The notes beneath the pieces were generated by a model, which did no database searches, was not told the DNA's origin, and saw nothing but the letters and a program-made list of their open reading frames with translations. A stretch of DNA of 64,000 nt from Gigantopelta aegis (Eukaryota > Mollusca > Gastropoda > Neomphalida > Peltospiridae): positions 79,314,353 to 79,378,352 of the forward strand of contig NC_054706.1 of NCBI RefSeq assembly GCF_016097555.1. The letters are read 5' to 3'. Positions 39,201 through 51,200 of the stretch are shown piece after piece. The stretch's first letter is position 1. Each line of letters begins with the position of its first letter. Position numbers and translations under genes: made by a program.

Positions 39201-42200
39201 ATTATTTTGTATATCAAATATAATGAACTTTCTTACAGTTTAGAAACAATATTAGTGCTTCCACGCATGCATAACTCTTAACCATATGACATTGTCATGC
39301 AATAGAAAATATCATGCAATAAATTATGGGTTTATTTTTGCAGCATTATTTTGGGTATCAAAATACAAAAAGACCTGTATGAACTTAAATAGTAATGCAC
39401 TCCCCCCAACACCCACCCCCTTCCCAAACCCCAGCCAATAACAAATAAACACACCAGTTGTAGAATGATAGTGACAAGTATAAATTAAGTGAAAACATTA
39501 TTTAAATTTTGTTTATCAAATGTTCATAACATTAACCTACATGGTTTACCTGTCATTTTTTATGCAATCATATTTTATAAAATACAAGTAATTTTCTACA
39601 CCTATCAGTTATTACTGATTTTTCTTTCTTCTTTTATGTAATACAGTAAAACCTCTCTAAAGTGGACCCTCACTAGACCGTACTTCCTTTAAAACTCAAC
39701 TTATTTCCTGGTCCCATGTTTTATGCAGCATTAACGACTGAAATAAACCCTGAAACGCGAAAAACCCTCTACTCTGAATCTCCAAACAATTATTCAGTCC
39801 CATTGCGCATATTTAACACAATAAAAATATCACTTCCATCTTATTATTTGTAATTAGGCCAATTTATTGATTTTAAAATTTTAACATATTTGTTTCACTG
39901 ATATAATAATATTTATTACTGAATGCATTATTACTGGTAAATATATTACAATAATTTCACTGTCTATGACAAATTACAAATGGTTTGTTCACAAAATCTG
40001 TTAACACCAATGTTCTGCTCTTAACTTTCTGGAAACTGTTTCTGCCGTGGACAGAACGATATCACACTGTCTCTTCATAATTCTTTTATTTGCTACACAT
40101 AAACATGCAACAAACTGTGATTATGCTACAATCACCAAAACACTTTGCAAATACTAATACATTAATTACATCCCAGCAATTCAAGTAACAAACATGAACT
40201 CGGCAAACATTTCAGTACAAAGTTTGTTAGACCGTAACCTCTTTGACAACACATTACAGATCAATCTCAACATGCTACCAGAAACCTTGGAACAATACAA
40301 CCACTTTATTACATCAAGCACCAGTTTTCTTAATAAAATACGAAACATGTTATACCATGACCACTTCATTCAACATACATGTGCGGAAGTATGTGGTATT
40401 CGTTTTAGTTAGGGTTTGTATTTAATGTTTTATTTGCAGATATTGCCTGCTATCAGCTTTTGTAATTAATGTAACTTTTATTTAAAGTTTGCCTGTTGTC
40501 AGCTTATTGTGTAATTAATGTTTTATTTTATCCTTAACCAGGTTATGTCAAACAATAGACTGGTAACTTGTAATTATGGTAATCATTTATTTCAGCTTAC
40601 ACTGTACTAACGTATGTTACTTGCCTTGCATGTTAACTATTGTTCTCAAACTCCTCTCCCAAGCCCATCAGGCAATAAAACAACTTGTCTCTAGTGTTCA
40701 GGTTTATTCTTAAACATTTCTCCTGCTAAGATTATATTGTCAGGCCAGTTTTCATTTTAAAGGTGGAACTGAAAGTATTACTGGAGGGTGGAAATTATCT
40801 GAAAGGTTAGTTTGTGTATTTTGTTTTATTTAATATATGTATGTTTTGTATTCATGCATTGTTAGTTAACACTATTAGAAAGTACTGTGGCTAGTTATTG
40901 TTTAATTACTTTATGAATATATAAAGTAATGAGCATTTATATTGTGTATATAGATTAAATTACATTGTATAAATATTTGTTCAAAATAGCTGGCTTAAAG
41001 AAAACCTACAATCTGAATGTCATGGTAATTGTGTATGTGTATGTGTATGTGTTTTAGTCCATCGTGTTTAACGATATGTGATGTATTAACTGTGTAATTG
41101 TCAATAGTTTCTTTTATATGTCTTGTATTTGAATTGTAAATTGTCCTGTTCTCTTTCCGTGTGCTGGAGAATCCAGTTTATCTTACACCCAGGTGTCATC
41201 TACCTGGTATGAGTTTTATGTACTATGTTTGTCAAATGTATAACTGTGGTATATGACCAGTGTATCAGTACAAACTGTGTTATATTCTGTTAACCATCCT
41301 CGACAGTGTGTACGTGTCACTAAATTCTGTACAAGACTCAGGCCAGTCCAAGACAAACAAGCAAGTAATTATCTCACCTACCACAAACTGATTTAGTTAA
41401 AACAGAAATAATTTTGTGATGATACATTCAGGAGTAATTGAGTTGAAAGTCCCCCAAGAGAAAACTCCCCCCCCCCCTACTACCCCCCCCTGGATTTAAT
41501 CGCAAAAGTTGACATGGTCAATGGCACTGGAAAAATTAAACCAAAGAGAAAAATATAATGAGAATGTTTACACTTATCTTTCATCATTTTACTTTCATTA
41601 TTTCTTGTCGTGGTGTTTGTTTTTTAAATGTGAGGAACTGCTCTCTTTATTTGAAACTTCTCGCCTGAATTATTTCCCAATGGAGGGGCCTGATACTTGT
41701 TAAACCAGAACCACTTGATTCAATTACGTATCAAACACAGACATGGTCAAAGCATTAGTAATAGCAACAATCTAAATTTTTTCATGATGTGCACTCACTA
41801 AGCATAAACCACACCCTAACATTGATGTCAATCCCAGCATGCACATTTGTCATCATAAATAACTGATCATAAATACATGTAAATGATAAATAACATGCTC
41901 AGTGTTCATTATTTTTTAAGATAAAGATTTCTCAAGATCAAATATAAAATTATCATGTAATGCATACATATCAAGCATCAAATAAAAATAATTAGACTGC
42001 TATCTGCAAATCAAACGTGTTCACAAAATGCTCCGAGCATGCTCGTACAAAAATATAATCAAGTCTTAATATATGTAAATTACCAAACAAGATCTCTATA
42101 TTTGAATCAATCATGTTGTTTTTGATAATTTTTCATTAAATAATTACCATTACAAAAAAAAAGAATTCTGTGGAATTAACTGTCTCACCTACAATAAGCT

Positions 42201-45200
42201 TACTTGGTGTCACTGACAGCCGCATCTATTAATGTTCATCTCAATGTATGTTTATATATATAAATAAATGTAAAAAAATATTAATTAAAAATATTCACTT
42301 AAAAGTTTAATTTAATAAATTAAAAACAACCATTAACATGCACTGAGATGATAAATCAAAGATGCAACTATAATGCAAGTTCCAATGACCTAGGACTTAT
42401 GGTTTGTGACAGATGTAGCTGTACACAAAACAATAATATTCAGCTAAATGCAAAAGCTGATTCTATCATCGTCGTCACTGCTAACAGAAAAGTAATACTA
42501 TATCTCACTTTTACTTTTTAACAGCGAGACAGGCAAAAAAAGTGAAGAATTTTCAGATTAGGTATAAAACAAGAAAAATTCAAATTTAAGAATAAAATTT
42601 GAAATTCAGAAAAGAACTCTCACGGAGGCGAGAGAACACACAGCTAAACAATGCAACACTCACCTGTTTTCCGTATTTGATCTCATCGTCGTTTTTCATT
42701 CCACTCTTGTTTCGCGACATGGCCTGGTCCAACGCAAGGGCTCCGATAGCAGCCTGTTAGAAAACATCAGGTATATTAATATTTACTTCATTACACCCCC
42801 CACCCCCAATTCCTCTAACAGTAAAACACCAACACAGTTAAAGAGATTCTTTAATCTAGTTACCAATCATATGGTTTCTCATTACCAGGATGCTAACACT
42901 CACATGGCTCACAGCTGACTAGCGACAAGCACCCAACAACACTCACAAGGCTCACAGCTGACCGGCGACAAGCACCCAACAACACTCACAAGGCTCACAG
43001 CTGACCGGCGACAAGCACCCAACAACACTCACATGGCTCACAGCTGACCGGCGACAAGCACCCAACAACACTCACATGGCTAACAGCTGACCGGCGACAA
43101 GCACCCAACAACACTCACAAGGCTCACAGCTGACCGGCGACAAGCACCCAACAACACTCACAAGGCTCACAGCTGACCGGCGACAAGCACCCAACAACAC
43201 TCGTTTTTTCATGATCAACATCACATGCAGCTTTGGCTTTTTATCTAATATTTGGCAATATTTCAGACATATTGATAATTCTTGATTTTCAGAAGTGATA
43301 ATACTGTGAAACATATCAAAACTGAATCACACTGAGGACCTAATATTTGTCCCATTTACAAAGGATCTAGTGTTTAGAAAGTTGCGTTTTAGATGTAAGA
43401 AAATTCCAGTATTTCAGGGTCTGGTTTAGACTGGTTTCACTGTATTATAAACATTATAGGGTTTTTTTATACACATTTGTCTGAAGTGTTGTAGCTTGTT
43501 GTTAAAAAGACTTACAGTAGAAGTCTACTACTCAGACTGATTTCTAGAACAGCTTCTTAGTATCTAGCATTTGCTTCCAGACTGAAATTTGACAAAGACT
43601 GAATCCCACTCCACAAAATGAATTTCAAGTCTTGACTGACTGGAGTTGTCTCTCTTGATTTTCACCAGTGACCCTACACACATCAAATTCAATTACTAAA
43701 GCAAAAAACATTTGCCAATGCACTCCTTCTCCCATCAATAACTGTCACAGTGAACAATGGATCATTAGTAATGAAATCCTTCTGAACTGACTCAAACAGT
43801 CTGGTCTTATTACTTGTATTAAGCAGTCACCTGTCTTAAACCGACTGCTTAGCACAGGTCTGACTGTATTCATTTGTAACAAGTGTTTATCCATGAGTTA
43901 CCTGCACAGTGGCCTTGGGCAGCCAAGCGATGGCGATGAAGATACGTTCCCGCATGTTGAGGCTTGAACAAAACAGCGCACAGAACGACACCAGCATCCT
44001 GATTCCCAGACCAATACCCAGAGTGGCAAGTCCTAAAGCTGGGCAACAAGAATAATACAAAATTAATATAAGATGTACTTGCAACTTGTGCAGTGCATTA
44101 TAACAAATAATTTTTTCCATTTTGTCTTCAACATGTTATAAATCACGTCACAAAATATTCTTAAGTCATACAGCTGTACTTAAAAAAAGAAAAATTATTA
44201 CAACTTTTTGTGTAATTTTTTAAATCAGAAATATAAAACACTATTGGAATTAAATGTTTTATGACTAGTTCTGCAAATTCTGCAGGTGTGTTTGTAACAT
44301 TCCCAGAAATTTTTATTTGAAAACATATTAAGAAATGAAAAATAGCTATATACATGTACCTATACCTCCGCCCCCCCCCCCCCCCCCCCCCCCAACAAAC
44401 CCAACAACAAAATCCACACAAAAACAACATACCAATTGTATTGGTGTCGATGTCACTGATATTGACTGCAGCTCCAATCAAACCAAACAGCAGGGGTTGA
44501 AAAATCATCCACAACACACCAACAACATTTTCTATGGGATTCTGGGTAACACAAAAAATAATATGTCTATTTCCTGTGTATAAATATTACAGTGTGGTAC
44601 ATACAAATACAACCACGAATAAGATGCTTTACAGGATAGTCACTATTTGTTTATATGAAATAGGTTTGTGTTTAATATAAACCCAATGGCTTAACCACTA
44701 CGCCATTAAATATTGTGCTGAAGTAACATTAAACAAACATTTGCAGTGGCGGATCCAGAAAATCCATTTAGGGGGACCCCAATGACAGGCAGAATGCCAA
44801 GGGAACTTTGGGGGACGTTTGTAGGTTTGAAAATTAATATATTGAAATGAACCCATGTTGATAACAATTTAATTAGCTTATTTGTATTTTATGTTGGTGT
44901 GGGCGTAAAGTTTTATGGATACCAGGTGGAACTGTATTTTGAAAACAAGGCTATATTTCTGTCTGAATTAATTGTGTTTACCGACATTCCTAAAATACAT
45001 GTGGTTTTCAAGACGCAGTTTATTTCCAATGCGTAGTTAATTCTTACTGGTCAACAAGATTCCAATCCTGGTAGAGGTTATATAAAGACCAACAATATTG
45101 TGATTCAGGGAGGAGAACTATGCTTCTTCTCCTCACGTCAAATTGGATATAAGTGTGCAAATAGTTTCTGTTTCGTTTTCCTAAATCGTTCGTTCCACGG

Positions 45201-48200
45201 AGTCGTCGGACGACGTCGTTTGATGAGAAATGTGTTTGATTCGTGATTCTACGAAGTTGTTCGTTTGATACGACCGTTTGTGTGACGAAGCCATTTCTTA
45301 ATGGAGTGGTTCGTTTGACGAGACTGTTTGGTTAACGGAACCGTCAGTGATGAGTTCGCTCAGTGATATCGTGAGGTGATTTCGCGAGTGTATTCGTTCA
45401 ACGAAGCCGTTCAACGGAGTCGTCAAATATCATTCGGGTGAAGTCGTTCATTTTCGTGAGTCGTAGTCGGGGGAAACGATGCCGTTATGTGACCTGTCCA
45501 CTCCTCTTCAAGAGATAAGATTTCCTTACAGCGGAATCGTCGGATTGGCGATACCGTTCTGCGAGCTGTCAACTCTAACAATAAACATAACTTGCCTTTG
45601 GAATATGCTGTGAACTTTGATATTTTCTTCTACGGATTAAATAAACAGCAAATTATAAACATTCGCGTCTGTTTGGTGATTGAACATTTCTTTTGGATTA
45701 TCATTTGGTTTCTTCTTTCTACTTATAAATAAAAGATCTTATGTGTTCACATGACTTATTCTTTTATTTAGATTCGATATTAGTCTTCACTGTTTTCTTG
45801 ATGGGATCTTAAGTTAACTTTATACCGGGTTAACAACGCCTTAGATCCGAAGTGTGTATCTATTGTGATGAGGCCAACTTTAATTTACTGAACACACGCT
45901 ACTTGTATCATTCAGTGTTGTTGGATAAGGGAAGGCCCGTTACAATATAATAAAGTTATAATTGTCACAAAATTATGGGGGGGGGGGGGGGGCCTGAAGC
46001 ACACACCCCCCCCCCCCCCCCCCCCCCGATCCGACTCGATTTGTTTCAGTTTAACTGCAAAACACAAAGATGTACAAAAACGTGTGTCTGTGTTTAACTA
46101 AACATAACACGTGTGTGACGTCATTAAAGACTGGAGTGTAGACTAGTTTTATAAGAATGGGCCCACAAACCATGATAAATAAACACAGATGGTAAGAACC
46201 CGATTATTTTCACCTTGTCATCGGGGTGAACCTCTTTCCTCCACTTCAACGCGGCTACAAACGCCAGCGACAGACAGCCGAGGGGTCCCGCTCCTGACCA
46301 CTCTAGGTATATGGACAAGAAAATCGCCAAAAGACCAAGACCCAGCAGAAGAGTGCTTCTGAACAAAACCAAATGTTTCTGAAAAAAAAACCCCACAAAA
46401 GTTCATGGATAAAACAAAGGATGAATGTTGCCAAGTACATTTTACACACTTTGTGATTACACTTACTGAGAAAGGTCACTCAGATTTGCTTAATTAATTA
46501 GCTTTAAAAATTTCTCTTTTTTCCTAACTTACTGGAATGCAGTTATTATAAAATTTGGAATGTATATAAATTTGAAAGAACTGATTTGTTTAAAAAGGTA
46601 AATAATGTTTTCTTGAAGGTGTTGTGTATAATACTTACACTTGATTTGTGTGGAACGTACCAGAGCACTATCCCCATCAGAATACCATAAATCACCCCAA
46701 CAATGGCTTCAAGGGGTCCCTTAAACAAAGTCCAGACAAGATTTCCTAAAAATATTTTAAAAACATCGTTTAGACACACAAACATGTTAACAATCTCGAT
46801 AGTTGTCACATGATCAGTTTGAAAATATAATAACAAATACGATTAAAATAGAACACATATAAATATAAAAAATATTTTGACTATATATTTATTTTATACC
46901 AAAAGAAACCCTGATCATTTGGCAAATATAACTAGTATGGTTAAAATAGAATACATTTATATCAATGAAGAATATTTTGATTATGTATTTATTTAAAAAA
47001 ACAAAAATCAATTATGTCAAATTTTTCTGAAATAGAAAATAAAATTTTACCTTTGGAGAACGTTATCCCCATGAGGACTCCGAATCCTGTAATGGCGAGC
47101 ACATCGTCGATACTGGCAGCGGCGATCACCAGAGTGGGCACGCCTTTCTCCACTCCATAACCCCGCTCCTGGAGACCCAGCAGAGATGGAACTACCACAG
47201 CTGGAGACACGGCGGCTATAACAAAACTGAAACAACAAAATTGTACACGTTTTTTTTTGTAATTATTAAATCAGACATTGTGGAATATGTAAATATCAGG
47301 AGACCTACATTCATGAAAAGTTTCAAACTTCATGATATTTAAGGGCGAGATATAATAATTCAATAAGTAAAGCAGTAGTCTGAGGTGCACGAGCCACAGG
47401 GTCGAATGCCATTGGTGGACACATTTGGGATTTTTCCCAATCTCGTATTAAAGGTTGTGGTATATGTTGTCCTGACTGTGGGAAGTGCATATCAAAGATC
47501 TCTTGCTGCTGATGTTAAAATGTGTAACAATTATGAAATGTTTCACTTCCAATAATTGGTGATTAACTGATCAATGTATTTAGTGTTGTAGTTAAACAAA
47601 ACAAGCCAAATGTATTTTCTAGAAATTTACTATAAAGTAACTCACCTGGAGGAGACAGGAGACCAGGCCTGTTTCACCACTGATCTAGAAATTGACTATA
47701 AAGTAACTCACCTGGAGGAGACCAGGGGCCCTATTTTCGAAGCCATCTTAGCGCTACGAAATCGTAAAACCGTCGTAGGTTGTGACGTCACTACAGCGCA
47801 CGCCATAGTGACGTCATAGCTTACGATGATTTCACGATTTCGTAGGCTAAGATAGCTTCGAAAATATGGACCCAGGCCTGTTTCACCACTGATCTAGAAA
47901 TTTACTATAAAGTAACTCACCTGGCGGAGACCAGGCCTGTTTCACCACTGATCTAGATAATGCACTCATTAACATATACAGTAACTCACCTGGAGGAGAC
48001 CAGGCCTGTTTCACCACTGATCTAGATAATGCATTCATTAACATATACAGTAACTCACCTGGAGGAAACCAGGCCTGTTTCACCATTGATCTAGAAATTT
48101 ACTATAAAGTAACTCACCTGGAGGAGACCAGGCCTGTTTCACCACTGATCTAGATAATGCACTCATTAACATATACAGTAACTCACCTGGAGGAGACCAG

Positions 48201-51200
48201 GCCTGTTTCACCACTGATCTAGATAATGCACTCATTAACATATACAGTAACTCACCTGGCGGAGACCAGGCCTGTTTCACCACTGATCTAGATAATGCAC
48301 TCATTAACATATACAGTAACTCACCTGGAGGAGACCAGGCCTGTTTCACCACTGATCTAGATAATGCACTCATTAACATATACAGTAACTCACCTGGAGG
48401 AGACCAGGCCTGTTTCACCACTGATCTAGATAATGCACTCATTAACATATACAGTAACTCACCTGGAGGAGACCAGGCCTGTTTCACCACTGATCTAGAT
48501 AATGCACTCATTAACATATACAGTAACTCACCTGGCGGAGACCAGGCCTGTTTCACCACTGATCTAGATAATGCACTCATTAACATATACAGTAACTCAC
48601 CTGGAGGAGACCAGGCCTGTTTCACCACTGATCTAGATAATGCACTCATTAACATATACAGTAAAACACCTCTTAACAGGACCCTCTGTAAACCCTCTGA
48701 ATTCACTAAAAAAAAACCAGACATTTTTTATAGTCCCTTTTTAGATATCAGTAAAAAAAAGAGACATATCTAAACCGGATCTGCCTTTTAACCAGACTTA
48801 ATACTTGGTTCCATACGTGTCCAGTTTAAAGAGGTTTCACAGGATATGAAATATGACCTAATAGCCACAGTGATTACCCAAGCATGAATCCCCATTCCCA
48901 TGGAAAGCCCAACAGCAGGTGAGCAGCGATCCCGTCGGTGACAGTCTCCACAAGACAGGGTGAGAAAGCAAGCCGCACGACCACAAACGAGAGTCTACGC
49001 AGAGCCTTCGGATCCAGGCCCAAACCCGCTCGTATCAGTATCACTGTCAACGCAATCTGTCTAAAGAGATCAACCAGAATCTTATCAGCATCATCAAACC
49101 AATTGTATTACCGTACCAGTTTTCACTGGAAAAGTGTGACAAAAAAAAACACCCTAGGTTTTAACAAAACTTTTGCAAGCACAAGACATTAAATTCTAAA
49201 AACCTAAATATATCACAAATTATATAACAAATTCACCACATAACATTACTTTTTTTTTTTTTTTAGTGTGAAAAAAAGTTATTTTACATTCCAAGACTAC
49301 AAATATATACATGTCTAAATTACCAGGACTGAGATGAAAACATGTTTTGTCACGAACATCAATTAATAAGTCGACTAGTAGAGTTCCATCCCTATCAAAT
49401 TCAGTTAACATGAGGCACAAAATCAAACTAGTAAGCGTTTACTAATAACACCATAGTGTAACATGAATTGAACAAGGAGCAGTCTCCAAATAGAAACAAA
49501 AAAAAGGAAGATAACTCATACTCTAGAGAAGAAGGAAATGTTTTATTTAACAATGCACTCAACACATTTTATTTATGGTTTTATGGTGTCAGACATATGG
49601 TTAAGGATCACACAGATATTGAGGGACACTGACAAGGATCGATCCCAAATTGAGCATGCATCGAGAGAGTGCTTTACCACTGGGTTATGTCTCGACCCTC
49701 ATACAGATTCGAGTTAAAATAATCTAGTAGTAGAAAAAACACATACTGCTTCGAATACAATATTTCTGATGAGCTGAACATATTTCTGTATACAATGCAG
49801 TATTTACTGAATAATATAATAAATATAAGAGTAATTATATACTAAATTAAAAAAAAAAAATTAAAAAAATATTAGAGTAATTACCATTACATATTAAAGG
49901 GACATTCCTGAGTAAAAATATTTCTACGATTAACTTACATATTAAATATATTATCTTGTGTAGAATATCAGTGTCTGTATATTCAATGTTTTTTTGGTTG
50001 TCTTAATATTTGTAAGAAGCCCAATCTGGATTTCGTCCTCAAATAATTTTGAACGTATGAAAAAATATATTTTAGAAAATAAAATGAAATTTAACTTAGT
50101 ACAAATTTTAGAAAGATCAGAAACACGTTTAATATACAGCCACTAATATTTTATGCAGAAAAATATATCTAATATGTAACTACAATAGTTAAAAAGTCTC
50201 TGTTAGTCAATAACATCTTTAAAATTGCAGCAAACTCAGGAATGTCCCTTTAAATTGAACGAACCTTGCCCCTGCTGACCAGGTGTGGTCAATGTCCTTA
50301 GCAATGGAAATGTGTGGAACATTGTTGAGTAAGCCTCCAACAATGAGCATACCTGAAACATGATAATGCTTGTAAACAAATAAATAACAATAATTTTAAA
50401 AATCAAGATCTAAGTTGTAATGACAAACAATATGAAATATATTCTCTATGTGGGAACGGAAACAACAAACACAAAAGAAAAACCAACTCAAAACACCTGA
50501 AGCTCTTTAATCTGAAGCATATCCGATGATGCTTACATTCTACACTTGTTTTTACGTAATCCTAAAATAACAAAAGTGTTGAGTAATATCTGCCCTTTCT
50601 GATTTTCCTACATCCTTTTCCAACCAGACGGCTAATTACCTGGCTTTTGTTTTAGGTAATATTATTTATTTCTCTAAGTGTCCAAACTACTTTTCTTGCT
50701 ACCCTTTAACCCTCTTAAGACTACCAGTACATAAAATAAAATATTTATTTGCAAGGATATTTTTATCCACATTGTGTTTGTGTAAAAAGTGTACACTGGC
50801 ATTAACACCTTCCTCCTACACGTACCAATTTGTCAGCTTGTAAAAATATTTATAACCATGAATGGCCCTAAAGTATGGAAGTAAAAAAACCTTATGCAGA
50901 GTTCAAACTTAACGGCAGCACAACGGACAATTGCTGTAGCTGTAATATAAATCAACATAGATCAGGGACTTTACTGATAGCCGTTTTTTGCTGCTAGATG
51001 ATTACTGTTGTCGGTTGATGGGAAAATTATTATTTTTGTGTGCATGTATTTGTTACAAAAGTTAATAGTATAAACTTATGGTAGGCAGGCTCAAAATGGC
51101 CTTAGTTGAGCAGTTTGCCTGTCGTAAAACGTTTTCAAAACTGCCGTAAGTGACAAATTGTTAGGTTTGAGCCCAAGTTATGCCTAATTGTTATAAAACA

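Noticed and set aside
43072..43314. Minus-strand 80-aa frame
   Set aside because: Read from the 43-bp tandem array within an SLC9B intron.
48080..48724. Minus-strand 214-aa frame with 23-residue repeats (SRSVVKQAWSPPGELLY)
   Set aside because: It is the 69-bp array read in an always-open frame; the unit contains splice-like sites, there is no family match, and it lies inside an SLC9B intron.
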